From: Methylobacterium sp. J-076
GTDB taxonomy: Bacteria; Pseudomonadota; Alphaproteobacteria; Rhizobiales; Beijerinckiaceae
Assembly (NCBI RefSeq): GCF_022829405.1
Contig: NZ_JAKSXW010000130.1
Location: 1 to 64,000, forward strand
Direction: 5' to 3'
Length of the DNA: 64,000 bases
Below are positions 18,906-27,439 of this stretch, piece by piece (positions within the stretch are counted from its first letter, which is position 1; every line of letters starts with the position of its first letter). The translations under genes were made by a program, and so were the position numbers. The notes beneath the pieces were generated by a model that worked only from the letters and a program-made list of their open reading frames with translations, made no database searches and was not told the DNA's origin.

Positions 18906-19325
18906 CGTATGTCGTCTCCCTCAGGTGGGTCGGTGGCGCCGGGTCGGCCCGCATGTCGGCGGGCGGCCGCGTCATGGGACGGGCCGGGCGCAAGTCGTGG
19001 CAAGATCGCCGCGACGGGGACGCCGGGGACGATCCGATGATTTTGAATGAACTGCGCGGATGCGCAGCTATTGCTGGCTATTGACGGCGAGTCGACCTGT
19101 CGCCGTATGGCGGATGCATTGGTAAGGCCCCCGCCGCCGCAGCGTCAACGAAATGATTTCCCTTATTTCCGCGGCGCGATGGGAGATCGGCCCACCTCAT
19201 CGGCACACCGTAGGAGGCGGGCGCTTCTCTGTTCGCGGAGTGGAGAATGTCTTTCTCCCGCAGCCGGCCCGGGCAGGAGGATCCTGACGGCATCGTTTCA
19301 AAAGAAGGATTTTTCCTCCGCGGCG
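18906..19325. promoter_or_regulatory. Intergenic region upstream of the encapsulin pair
   Basis: These 420 bases lie between the serine acetyltransferase stop and the shell start. The length suggests that the shell and desulfurase genes have their own promoter. A short imperfect hairpin (GAAGGA-TTTT-TCCTC) near 19304-19319 could end the upstream transcript. No defined operator was found. Confidence 0.35.
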
Positions 19326-20171
19326 TCAGATCCCGTCACCGAAACCGAACGACTGGTCCATCGACAGCGCGGGCTCCTCGTCCGCCCGCAGGCGCGAGAC
19401 GATGCGGGCCGGCACGCCCGCCACGGTGGTGTGGGCGGGCACGTCGCTCAGCACCACGGCGGCCGCGCCGATCTTGGCGCCCTCCCCGACCCGGACGTTG
19501 CCGAGGACCTTCGCGCCGACGCTGAGGAGCACGCCGCGGGCGATCTTCGGGTGGCGGTCGCCGCTCTGCTTGCCGTTGCCGCCGAGCGTCACCGATTGCA
19601 GGATCGACACGTCGTCGGCCACCACCGTGGTCTCGCCGATCACCACCCCGGTGGCGTGGTCGATGAACACCCCCGAGCCGATCCGCGCGGCGGGGTGGAT
19701 GTCGCAGCCGAACACCTCGGAGATGCGGCTCTGGACGTGCAGCGCCAGGGTCGCCCGGCCCTGGCGCCACAGCCAGTGGCCGACCCGGTAGGCCTCCAGC
19801 GCGGCGAAGCCCTTGTAGAACAGGAACGGGTCGAGGTAGCGCCGGCAGGTCGGGTCGCGCTCGCGGATGGCGACGAGGTCGCGCACCGCATGGGCGCCGG
19901 CCTGCGGGTCCGCTTCGAAGGCGGAGAGGCAGAGGTCGCGCATCGAGAGGCGGGCGAGGTCGCCGTCCCCCAGGCGATGGGCGAGGCGGTAGGCGAGCGC
20001 CCCGGCGAGGCTCCGCTGGTCGAGGATCGTCGCCTGGATGATGCCCGCGTAGAGGGGTTCCTCGGTCAGGGCGGCCTGGGCCTCGGCGCGGAGCTCCGCC
20101 CAGACCTCGGTCTCGGCGGTGCTGCGGCTGATCGCGCGGAGCGGCGGCCTGAGGGTGGCGACGGCGTTCAC
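19326..20171 (-). CDS. cysE: Serine O-acetyltransferase (EpsC/CysE type)
   Basis: The protein of about 281 residues carries the left-handed parallel beta-helix of hexapeptide acetyltransferases: IHPAARIGSGVFIDHATGVVIGETTVVADD (in part), SVTLGGNG, HPKIARGVLLSVGAKVLGN and AGVPARIVSRL. The active-site histidines are in FIDHATG and GDRHPKI. It makes O-acetylserine from serine and acetyl-CoA, the carbon acceptor for cysteine synthesis. The start is taken as the GTG at 20171, 13 bases after the small gene upstream; a longer version overlapping that gene is unlikely. Location beside encapsulin and desulfurase genes indicates local cysteine supply, and the same association is known for family 2 encapsulin loci. 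Confidence 0.85.
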   Translation of the reverse strand: MNAVATLRPPLRAISRSTAETEVWAELRAEAQAALTEEPLYAGIIQATILDQRSLAGALAYRLAHRLGDGDLARLSMRDLCLSAFEADPQAGAHAVRDLVAIRERDPTCRRYLDPFLFYKGFAALEAYRVGHWLWRQGRATLALHVQSRISEVFGCDIHPAARIGSGVFIDHATGVVIGETTVVADDVSILQSVTLGGNGKQSGDRHPKIARGVLLSVGAKVLGNVRVGEGAKIGAAAVVLSDVPAHTTVAGVPARIVSRLRADEEPALSMDQSFGFGDGI

Positions 20172-20184
20172 CGCCGGGGGCCGG

Positions 20185-20391
20185 TCACTGCACCCGCCGG
20201 AACAGGTCCGGCAGGTAGCGTTCCAGCACCGCGTGTCCTTCGAACGCCACGTCCACCGTGGCCGGGCGCCCGCCCTGCCCGTGGATGCCGACGATCCGGC
20301 CCCTGGCATTGCGCCAGATCCCGAGGGCTTCCGCGAGGTCGAGGCGCTCGAACACCACCTGATCCCCCCACCTGATCGCCGCTGTCGCCAT
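20185..20391 (-). CDS. Small conserved-looking protein of the encapsulin/cysteine operon
   Basis: This 68-residue protein begins MATAAIRWGDQVVFERLDLAE and contains EALGIWRNARGRIVGIHGQGG followed by VDVAFEGHAVLERYLPDLFRRV. The ATG at 20391 has a strong GGAGG upstream. I do not recognise the fold; the V-G-I-H-G and hydrophobic beta pattern suggests a small barrel-like domain, which is a guess. It precedes the serine acetyltransferase by 13 bases and is probably first in the operon. Its consistent position would make it worth testing as a regulator or accessory of sulfur metabolism. Confidence 0.6.
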   Translation of the reverse strand: MATAAIRWGDQVVFERLDLAEALGIWRNARGRIVGIHGQGGRPATVDVAFEGHAVLERYLPDLFRRVQ

Positions 20392-20802
20392 CGCGTCCTC
20401 CCCGCTGCCGGACCCGGAGGTCCCCCCTCGATCCCAAGCTCCGCGCCCGAAGGGACGGGGCGGTTCGCCCGCCCAGGAAAGCCCTTCCGTCCCTTGCGGA
20501 TCCGGGGAGAACGTTTCGTTCGCGGCGTGCCCGAATGAGAGCATATTGTTCGCTAAGTCACTGTAGTATCTTGATAATTAGTGACAGAACGGAGTTTGGC
20601 AAGTCGCGTTTGTGGGAGCCGAGGCCATCGTCCGAGGGGCCGCGTCGCCGGGCGCGGGCCTGCCGGGGCCGGTTCGGAGGCGGTGGGTCCAGGGATGACG
20701 TGCCACCGCCGTGGCGTTGGGCCGGGCGGTCGAACCGGCGGCCCGCTTCCCGCGCGTATCGCCAGCCAGCCTCGGCGCCGGGGAGGAGCCCTCCCCGGTG
20801 CC
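20392..20802. promoter_or_regulatory. Promoter region of the acetyltransferase/encapsulin locus
   Basis: These 411 bases separate the MFS gene end from the 68-aa gene start. About 20535-20590 is strikingly AT-rich compared with its surroundings and is the best place for the promoter of the minus-strand locus. The rest is GC-rich without visible genes. Confidence 0.45.
20557..20585. promoter_or_regulatory. Inverted repeat GTCACT-N17-AGTGAC, candidate regulator site
   Basis: Six-base inverted arms GTCACT and AGTGAC are separated by 17 AT-rich bases, inside the AT-rich part of the promoter region of the 68-aa protein/acetyltransferase genes. The spacing fits a dimeric regulator binding two turns of DNA. 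Which protein binds is unknown. Confidence 0.35.
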
Positions 20803-22014
20803 TCACGGGCTGCGGCGGTTCACCCGGCGGGCGACCTCGAGGGACAGGCCGAGGTTCAGGACGGCCACGGCGAGCATGATGCTCGACAGGACGCCGATGC
20901 CGAACACCTCCATCGCGTAGCCGCAGGCGAGCGGCGTCGCCGCCTGTCCGAGGAGCGGCGGCCGGGCGAGGCGCCCGATCACCGCCGCGTATTCGCCCTG
21001 CCCGTAGAGGGCCAGGGGCAGCGTTCCGCGGACCACCGTGCGCATCCCGTTGCCCGCGCCGTAGAGGAGGATCGCGAGCCACGCGAGGCCCGGTGCCACC
21101 ACCAGCAGCAGGAGGCCGAGGGCGACGCTGCCCGCCGAGATCAGCAGGAGGTGGATCGGGTGCGCCCGCTGGCCGAAGGCGAGTTCGATCACGCGGGCGC
21201 CCACCTGCGAAGGGCCGATCAGCGCGCTCAGGGCCACGGCGGAGGCGGCCGAGATGCCCTGCGCTTCGAGGAGCAGGAGCAGCTCGACCGAGACCGCCGT
21301 CATCAGGATCGCCGCGGTGGTGAAGGTCAGCGCGAGGATCCCCTCCCCCGCCAGCCGCCCGGCCTTCGCGACGGCGGCGACGTCGCCCGGCGCCACGGCG
21401 GTGCGGGTGTACGCCAGCGGCCGGCCGCCCGGCAGGGCGAGGGCGAAGATCGGCGCCACCACGAAGGCCGCCAGGGCGGCGTAGGCCAAGCACGCCCCCC
21501 GCCAGCCCACATGCGCCACGAGGAAGCTCGAGGCCGGCCAGCACACGGTGATGGCGAAGCCCGAGGCGATGGCGATCTGCGTCATGGCACTGCGGGCGGA
21601 GGCGCCGTAGGCCTGCCCGATGGCCGCGAAGAGCGGATCGTAGAGGGCGCCCGCCATCCCCACGCCCATCACCGCCCAGGCGGCGAGGAAGACGGCGAGG
21701 TTCGGGGACAGGGCCATCAGCACGAGGCCGAGCGCCATCACCAGCGTGCCGACGATCAGGACCGGCCGCCCCCCGATCTGCCGGATCCGCGTGCCGATCC
21801 AGGGCGAGAGCAGGCCCGAGATCAGGATCGCCAGCGACAGGGCGCCGATCACCGCCCCCTGCGGCCAGCCGGTCGATTCCACCACCGGGCCGACGATCAC
21901 CGCGATCAGGAAGAACGATCCTCCCCACAGGATGATCTGCGTGAGGCCGAGGGCGGCGTTGCCGAGGGTGGTCGCGGTGCGGCGCGGGGGGGCGGTGAGG
22001 GTGGGTGCGGGCAC
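20803..22014 (-). CDS. MFS transporter
   Basis: The 403-residue protein shows twelve hydrophobic segments and MFS sequence such as the loop between helices 2 and 3 (SPWIGTRIRQIGGRPVLIVG), plus a helix 4-5 region RSAMTQIAIASGFAITVCW. It starts at a GTG at 22014. No substrate-specific motif is recognisable. It lies between the acetyltransferase locus and the CoA-lyase gene on the same strand; it could export a cysteine-pathway product or import a carboxylate for the downstream degradation genes. Both are guesses from position. Confidence 0.8.
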   Translation of the reverse strand: MPAPTLTAPPRRTATTLGNAALGLTQIILWGGSFFLIAVIVGPVVESTGWPQGAVIGALSLAILISGLLSPWIGTRIRQIGGRPVLIVGTLVMALGLVLMALSPNLAVFLAAWAVMGVGMAGALYDPLFAAIGQAYGASARSAMTQIAIASGFAITVCWPASSFLVAHVGWRGACLAYAALAAFVVAPIFALALPGGRPLAYTRTAVAPGDVAAVAKAGRLAGEGILALTFTTAAILMTAVSVELLLLLEAQGISAASAVALSALIGPSQVGARVIELAFGQRAHPIHLLLISAGSVALGLLLLVVAPGLAWLAILLYGAGNGMRTVVRGTLPLALYGQGEYAAVIGRLARPPLLGQAATPLACGYAMEVFGIGVLSSIMLAVAVLNLGLSLEVARRVNRRSP

Positions 22015-22116
22015 GGGGCGGGTTTCGGTGGGGCGCGGGACCGCGCAGGGGCGGCGGAGGCCTGTCCGTCTACCGCCCGGTCGGAGGCGTTGTCGATGAC
22101 GGGGCGGGCGGCACCT

Positions 22117-22989
22117 CTACTCCGCCACGCCCGCGGCCCGGGCCGCCGCCAGGACGCGCCGGGCCTTGTGGACGAAGGGGTAGTCGATGAACTGCCCATC
22201 GACCCGGATCGCCGCCGAGCCGGTCCGCTCGGCCTCGTCGAAGGCCGCCACGACGCGCCTCGCCCAGTCCACCTGCCGGGCATCCGGCGTGAAGGCCGCG
22301 TGGACGACCGCCACCTGATCCGGGTGGATGCAGAGCTTGCCCTGGAAGCCCAGGGCCCGGGCGCGGGCGGCGGAGCGGGAGAAGCCCTCCGTGTTCGGCA
22401 GATCGACCCACACCGTATCGATCGGGGGCTCCAGGCCCGCGGCCCGCGAGGCGAGGACGACGGCCGCCCGGTAGGGGGCGAACTCCTCCTCGTCCGGCGA
22501 CCATGCCACGTCGAGGTCGAGGGTGAAGTCGCCCGCCCCGAAGGCGATGCGCCGGACCCGCGTGCCGGCCTCCGCGATGGCGCGGACGTTGGCGAGGCCC
22601 AGGCCGGTCTCGACGATGGGCACGAGGTCGATGCCGCCTTGGGGCAGGCCCTGCTCCCGCTCGATCTGCTGCACCAGCCATTCGACGGTGCGCAACTCGT
22701 CGGCCCGCTCGATCTTGGGAATCACCAGGCCATCGACCCCGGCCCGCACCGTGGCGAGGATGTCGCCGTAGCCGTACTCCGTCGAGATCGGGTTCACCCG
22801 GATGAACCCCCGGCCGCCGCGGGGCCTCTGCAGCGCCGCGACGACGACCTCCCGGGTGGCGACCTTCTCGGAGGCCGGGCAGGCGTCCTCCAGGTCGAGG
22901 ATCACCGCGTCGGCGCCGAGGCCGAGCGCCTTCTCGGAGCGGCGGGCGTTGTTGCCGGGGGCGAACAGGAACGAACGGTACAGCGACAT
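22117..22989 (-). CDS. CitE-like CoA ester lyase (HpcH/HpaI family)
   Basis: The 290-residue protein has the CitE/malyl-CoA lyase signature: SLYRSFLFAPGNNARRSEKAL, ADAVILDLEDACP (metal-binding Glu/Asp), GFIRVNPISTEYGYGD, VIPKIERADEL, IVETGLGLANV, GAGDFTLDLD and GKLCIHPDQV. These enzymes cleave or form 3-hydroxyacyl-CoA esters such as malyl-, citramalyl- or beta-methylmalyl-CoA. The ATG at 22989 has GAGAGGTTGAGG just upstream. It is divergent from a CaiB-type CoA-transferase and a GntR regulator gene. A pathway that activates a dicarboxylate to its CoA ester and splits it (itaconate/citramalate style) fits, but no hydratase gene is present here. Confidence 0.85.
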   Translation of the reverse strand: MSLYRSFLFAPGNNARRSEKALGLGADAVILDLEDACPASEKVATREVVVAALQRPRGGRGFIRVNPISTEYGYGDILATVRAGVDGLVIPKIERADELRTVEWLVQQIEREQGLPQGGIDLVPIVETGLGLANVRAIAEAGTRVRRIAFGAGDFTLDLDVAWSPDEEEFAPYRAAVVLASRAAGLEPPIDTVWVDLPNTEGFSRSAARARALGFQGKLCIHPDQVAVVHAAFTPDARQVDWARRVVAAFDEAERTGSAAIRVDGQFIDYPFVHKARRVLAAARAAGVAE

Positions 22990-23214
22990 CCTCAACCTCT
23001 CCTCAGGGCGGCCTCGACCGGTGGCGGCTCACCCGCCGGTCGAGCGCTCGCCGCAGCGCGCCCGCCGTTCGTCTCAATGGCCCGGATGATCGGGAGCCGA
23101 GGCCCGGCTGCGGGGCGAAGGTCTCGCCGGGCAGGGCCAGGGATCGGCCGATCCGCGATCCCACCCCGCGCGGCCGGGGAGCCCGACGTGGCCGGAGCCT
23201 GACACGCCCGAATT

Positions 23215-23224
23215 TTGCATGCAA
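23215..23224. promoter_or_regulatory. Palindrome TTGCATGCAA, operator copy 1
   Basis: A perfect 10-base palindrome of the half-site type seen for FadR-subfamily GntR regulators. It occurs again 62 bases away in the same divergent promoter region, next to a GntR gene. Confidence 0.6.
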
Positions 23225-23241
23225 CTGTCGAACTGGACAGT
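23224..23241. promoter_or_regulatory. Inverted repeat ACTGTC-N6-GACAGT
   Basis: Perfect six-base arms around GAACTG lie between the two TTGCATGCAA palindromes and abut the first. It may be a second regulator's site or part of one composite operator. Confidence 0.45.
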
Positions 23242-23276
23242 GATTTATCCCTTGCGTGTGAATGTTCCGGATGGGA

Positions 23277-23286
23277 TTGCATGCAA
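23277..23286. promoter_or_regulatory. Palindrome TTGCATGCAA, operator copy 2
   Basis: The second exact copy of the palindrome, 62 bases (about six helical turns) from the first, which would allow looping by a repressor dimer or tetramer. Confidence 0.6.
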
Positions 23287-23484
23287 AATGAGGTGCGGGC
23301 CGCCGAGCGTCCGCCGGGGAGCGAGCCGACGGACGCGGCGCCGGTGTCACGGATCGGGGGAAACGCCCGCGCCCGCTGCCGTGAGGCCGCCACCCCCGAC
23401 GAGGCGCGCCGCATCCTCGGCGGGCCGGCGCGGTGAGGATGCGGCCGACCCTGTTCGACGCCCCCCCAGGAGACGAGAGCGACC

Positions 23485-24708
23485 ATGGCTGAGGATTCCT
23501 CCCCCACCCCGCGCGACGGCGCCCTCGCCGGATTGCGGATCCTCGACATCGGCACCTTCATCGCGGCGCCCTTCGCGGCGACGCTGATGGCCGAGCACGG
23601 GGCCGAGGTGCTCAAGATCGAGCTGCCCGGTGTCGGCGACCACGCCCGCCGCCTCGGCACGCCGAGCGAGGCCGGCGACACCTTCGTGTGGCTGAGCGAG
23701 GCGCGGAACAAGCAGTCGGTGACCCTCGACCTGCGCAAGCCCGAGGGCGTCGCCCTGTTCAAGCAGCTCGTCGCCAAGGCGGATGTCGTCTGCGAGAACT
23801 TCCAGGCCGGCACCCTGGAGAAGTGGGGGATCGGCTGGGACGAACTCTCCGCCGTGAACCCGCGGCTGATCCTGCTGCGCATCTCCGGCTACGGGCAGAC
23901 CGGGCCTTACGCCCACCGCCCCTGCTTCGGCCGCATCGCCAACGCCTTCGGCGGCATCTCCTTCCTTTCGGGGGAGGCGGACCGGCCGCCGGCCCAGCCG
24001 GGCTCCGCCACCCTCTCGGACTACATGGCCGGGCTGTTCGGCGCCTACGCCGTGCAGCTGGCGCTGCGCGCCCGCGACCGGGACGGCAAGGGACAGGTGA
24101 TCGACGTCGCCCTCTACGACGGCATCTTCCGCATCCTCGACGAGGTGGCCCCCGCCTACCAGAAGGGCGGCTACGTCCGCCGCCGGGACGGGGCCGAGAC
24201 GCCCATCGTCGTGCCGCACAGCCACTACCCCACCGGGGACGACCGCTGGATCGCCATCGCCTGCACCAACGACCGGATCTTCGGGCGCCTCGCCCGGCTG
24301 ATGGAAAGGCCCGACCTGATCGAGGACGCCCGCTACGCCACCAACGCCGCCCGGCTGAAGCACCGAGGCGCGGTCAACGGCATGATCGCGGACTGGAGCG
24401 CCACCATGACCCGCGACGAGATCCTGCGCCGCTGCTCCGAGGCTGAGGTGCCCTGCGGCCCGGTCTACGGCATCGACGAGATCTTCCAGGACCCCCAGTA
24501 CGCCGCCCGGGGCAACATCCTCCGGGTCGAGGACCCGCGCATCGGCGAACTGGCGATCCCCAACGTCGTGCCGACCCTGAACGGGACCCCCGGCAGCGTG
24601 CGCTGGCTCGGCCCGACGCTCGGGGCGCACACCGAGGCGGTCTACGGCGAGTGGCTCGGGCTCAGCCCGGAGCAGGTGGCCGACCTGCGCGCCCGCGGGG
24701 TGGTGTAG
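23485..24708 (+). CDS. CaiB/BaiF-type (class III) CoA-transferase
   Basis: The 407-residue protein matches the formyl-CoA transferase family: LAGLRILDIGTFIAAPFAATLMAEHGAEVLKIE in part, DHARRLG, RNKQSVTLDLRKPEG, VVCENFQAGTLEKWG and SGYGQTGPYAHRP, with the catalytic aspartate in the SDYMAGLFGAYAV region. Such enzymes move CoA from a donor such as succinyl-CoA to another carboxylate. AGGAGA precedes the ATG. It is followed after six bases by the GntR regulator and is divergent from the CitE-like lyase, so it probably activates the acid that the lyase later cleaves. The actual substrate is unknown. Confidence 0.88.
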   Translation: MAEDSSPTPRDGALAGLRILDIGTFIAAPFAATLMAEHGAEVLKIELPGVGDHARRLGTPSEAGDTFVWLSEARNKQSVTLDLRKPEGVALFKQLVAKADVVCENFQAGTLEKWGIGWDELSAVNPRLILLRISGYGQTGPYAHRPCFGRIANAFGGISFLSGEADRPPAQPGSATLSDYMAGLFGAYAVQLALRARDRDGKGQVIDVALYDGIFRILDEVAPAYQKGGYVRRRDGAETPIVVPHSHYPTGDDRWIAIACTNDRIFGRLARLMERPDLIEDARYATNAARLKHRGAVNGMIADWSATMTRDEILRRCSEAEVPCGPVYGIDEIFQDPQYAARGNILRVEDPRIGELAIPNVVPTLNGTPGSVRWLGPTLGAHTEAVYGEWLGLSPEQVADLRARGVV

Positions 24709-24714
24709 CCCGCC

Positions 24715-25413
24715 ATGACGCAGCCGATCGCCCAGGCGCTCAGCGCCCGGCTGCGCGACATGATCCTCGCGGGGGAGTTCCGCGGGGGGCAGCACCTGCG
24801 CGAGGTGCAGCTGGCGCAGATGTTCGGCGCCTCGCGCACGCCGGTGCGCCTCGCCCTCGCCGCCAGCGAGAAGGATGGGCTCCTCGAATACAGCCCGAAC
24901 CGCGGCTACGTGGTGCGGCCGTTCGAGACCAAGGACATCGCCAGCGCCTTCGAGATGCGGGCGCTGATCGAGGGGCTCGCCGCGCGCAAGGCGGCCGAGC
25001 GGGGCCTGTCGGCCGAGGCCCTCGGGCGCATCGCCGCAGCCATCGATCAGGTCGATGCGCTGCTCAGCACCGAAGCGGCCCTGGACGACGCGGCCCGCGA
25101 GGCTTGGCGCACCCACAACGCCGTGTTCCACCGGGCGATCATCGCGGGGGCCGACAACCGGTTTATCGCGCCCACCCTGGAGACGGTGCAGCGGATCCCC
25201 TCGGTCTACCCGCCGATCCTCGCCTCCTACGATCCCGCCCTGCTGCGCAAGTACAACGACCACCACCGGGGCATCCGCGACTGCATCGCCGGGCGCCAGG
25301 GGGTGCGGGCCGAGTACCTGATGCGCGAGCACGTCTTCCTGGCCGGCGAAGAGATCTGCGCCTCCCTGTCCCCGGCCAGGGCGCACGGGATCGCCCCCGA
25401 TGCCCTGTCGTGA
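24715..25413 (+). CDS. GntR family regulator, FadR (FCD) subfamily
   Basis: The 232-residue protein has an N-terminal winged helix (LRDMILAGEFRGGQHLREVQLAQMFGASRTPVRLAL in part) and an all-helical C-terminal FCD domain with likely metal/ligand residues in FEMRALIEGLAARKAAERG, HNAVFHRAII and HRGIRDCIAGRQG. Members repress carboxylate degradation genes and are released by a pathway intermediate. It is cotranscribed with the CoA-transferase. The duplicated TTGCATGCAA palindrome in the divergent promoter region is the obvious candidate operator, implying autoregulation and control of the lyase as well. Confidence 0.85.
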   Translation: MTQPIAQALSARLRDMILAGEFRGGQHLREVQLAQMFGASRTPVRLALAASEKDGLLEYSPNRGYVVRPFETKDIASAFEMRALIEGLAARKAAERGLSAEALGRIAAAIDQVDALLSTEAALDDAAREAWRTHNAVFHRAIIAGADNRFIAPTLETVQRIPSVYPPILASYDPALLRKYNDHHRGIRDCIAGRQGVRAEYLMREHVFLAGEEICASLSPARAHGIAPDALS

Positions 25414-25498
25414 CGTGAGACGCCGACCCGCGCCCGGATTGCGGGGTGTTCACCGCCTCGTCCGGGTCGGCGGAGCCGAGCGCCCGGCCCCGGGCGAT

Positions 25499-25515
25499 CC
25501 GGCCTGACGGGCCGG
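25499..25515. terminator. Hairpin between convergent genes
   Basis: CCGGCC-TGACG-GGCCGG forms a short stem between the ends of the gntR and chemoreceptor genes. No T-tract; weak evidence for a bidirectional terminator. Confidence 0.35.
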
Positions 25516-25548
25516 GGGAGGGTTGAACGGCTCGGGGGCGGCGCCCGG

Positions 25549-27030
25549 TCAGCCGACCGCCCGGGCCGCGTCGCGCACCTGGCGGGTCGCCGCGTCCACC
25601 CGCTCGCTCGCCGCGGCGATGGCCTGCACGCCGCTGCTGATCACCGCCGCGCCGCGCGAGGCGGTCTGCATGCTGCTCGACATCTCCCGGGTCACGGCCG
25701 ACTGCTCCTCGACGGCCGCCGCGATTGCCGCGGAGATCTCGTCGAGGGTGCCGATCGTGTCCTGGATGGACGAGATCGCCTGCACCGCGTCGCGGGTCGC
25801 GGTCTGCGTCGCGCTGATCTGGCCGCGGATCTGGTCGGTGGCCCGGGCGGTCTGCTCGGCCAGGGCCTTCACCTCGCTCGCCACCACCGCAAAGCCCTTG
25901 CCCGCCGCACCCGCCCGCGCCGCCTCGATGGTGGCGTTGAGGGCGAGGAGGTTGGTCTGGCCCGCGATGTTGGAGATCATGGTCACCACATCGCCGATCT
26001 GAGCCGCCTGCCCGCTCAGGCCGGCCACGATGCCGCTCGTGTGCTGCGCCTGGGAGACGGCCTTGCCCGCCATCTGCGCGGCGGTGCTGACCTGCTGGCT
26101 GATCTCATCGACCGAGGCCGAAAGCTCCTCCGCGCCCGCCGCCACGGCCTGGATGTCGTCGGAGACGCGGCCGACGGTGCCGGCGGCCTCGGCCGTCTGC
26201 TGGGTCACGTCCTCGATGGCCGCCCCGATCGCGTCGAGGTCCGACCCGATGGCCCCCTGCGCCTCCGCCCGGCGATGGCGGGCCGCCACGGCGGCGGTGA
26301 CGTCGGTGGCGAACTTCACGACCTTGGTGACGCGGCCGTCCGCGCCCTTCACCGGGTTGTAGGTGCCCAGGATGTACACCTCCCGCCCGCCCTTCCCGAT
26401 GCGCCGGAACTCGGCGGACTGGTGCTGGCCCTGGCCGAGGGCCTGCCAGAAGGCGCGGTAGGCCGGGCTGTCGCGCTCGGCCGGGTCCACGAAGACGCTG
26501 TGATGCCGGCCGCGGACCTCATCGATGGTGTAGCCCATCGTGTCGAGGAAGTTCGGGTTGGCCTCGAGGATCGTCCCGTCGAGGCCGAACGCGATCACCG
26601 CCTGCGAGCGGTGCAGGGCCTCGATCTGCCCGGCGAGGTCCCTGGCATATTCGGTCTGGGCGGTGACGTCGGTGGCGAACTTCACGATCTTCACCACGCG
26701 CCCGGCCCGGTCGCGGATCGGGTTGTAGCTGCCCTCGATCCACACCTCCCGGCCGCCCTTGGCGATGCGCTTGAAGGTCTGCACCTGGGATTCGCCCCGG
26801 ACGAGACCCTCCCAGAACGACCGGTATTCCGTGCCCCCGTGCTGGGCGGGGTCCACGAACAGGCTGTGGTGCTGCCCGCGCACCTCGGCGAGGTCGTAGC
26901 CCATCAGGCTCAGGAAGACCGGGTTCGCCGACAGGATCGTCCCATCCGGAGCGAATTCGATGATCGCCTGGACGCTGTCGAGCGCCGCGAACTTCGAGCT
27001 CAGGTCCCGGTGTTGCGCGGTACCGAACAT
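25549..27030 (-). CDS. Cytosolic methyl-accepting chemotaxis protein with two PAS domains
   Basis: The 493-residue protein has no membrane segment. Residues about 10-125 and 130-250 are two similar PAS domains ([60 protein letters not shown], given in part), each ending in a KFATDVT motif. They are followed by a receptor signalling domain with the hairpin-tip sequence [26 protein letters not shown] in part. It resembles soluble Aer/McpB-type receptors that sense redox state or small ligands by PAS-bound cofactor and signal to CheA/CheW. The start is the ATG at 27030. No che genes are in the window. Confidence 0.9.
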   Translation of the reverse strand: MFGTAQHRDLSSKFAALDSVQAIIEFAPDGTILSANPVFLSLMGYDLAEVRGQHHSLFVDPAQHGGTEYRSFWEGLVRGESQVQTFKRIAKGGREVWIEGSYNPIRDRAGRVVKIVKFATDVTAQTEYARDLAGQIEALHRSQAVIAFGLDGTILEANPNFLDTMGYTIDEVRGRHHSVFVDPAERDSPAYRAFWQALGQGQHQSAEFRRIGKGGREVYILGTYNPVKGADGRVTKVVKFATDVTAAVAARHRRAEAQGAIGSDLDAIGAAIEDVTQQTAEAAGTVGRVSDDIQAVAAGAEELSASVDEISQQVSTAAQMAGKAVSQAQHTSGIVAGLSGQAAQIGDVVTMISNIAGQTNLLALNATIEAARAGAAGKGFAVVASEVKALAEQTARATDQIRGQISATQTATRDAVQAISSIQDTIGTLDEISAAIAAAVEEQSAVTREMSSSMQTASRGAAVISSGVQAIAAASERVDAATRQVRDAARAVG

Positions 27031-27439
27031 GGCTGTTTCCCCTGGAACGCCCTTCGGCCGTCGCGCGGTGCGTCCGGCGATCGGGCCGAGAGCGATCAAT
27101 CGTCTTCGGCTTTCGCATGGGGCGATTAAGGCGCAATTAATTCACAGATCGATCAAATGACGCACTTGACGCACCGCACGAAGTCGTGAGCGCCTAGTTC
27201 ATCAATCTTCGCAGCGAACGCGCGCTCGAGAGTCGCGGGGATTCTTGCGCCCCTGCATGCCGGAGACGGTCGGGCTCCCGCCGCCAGGGTCTCCGGGACG
27301 GCGGTCTTGGTCGATCTCGATGGCATCGCTGATACGGCGATACCAGTGTTTCCACACGAATCGATGGAACCGGGTCGTGCGCAACCCGTTCTCGCCCCGC
27401 TGCCATGAGGGCGGATGGACGCGGAAGGCGGATCGAGCG
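27031..27439. promoter_or_regulatory. Divergent intergenic region, chemoreceptor / PAS-LuxR
   Basis: These 409 bases lie between two divergent signalling genes and must hold both promoters. An AT-richer segment at about 27095-27165 is the likely promoter area for the chemoreceptor. No operator or RNA was recognised. Confidence 0.35.

Larger units (their letters stand above)
22990..23484. promoter_or_regulatory. Divergent promoter region with operator candidates
   Basis: The 495-base interval lies between the divergent lyase and CoA-transferase genes. It is GC-rich except for about 23210-23290, which carries two copies of a perfect palindrome and an inverted repeat, listed separately. No gene is visible. 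Confidence 0.55.

Noticed and set aside
20581..23202. An 873-codon plus-strand frame across the MFS and lyase genes
   Set aside because: Shadow of two genes with full family motifs on the other strand; composition is not protein-like.
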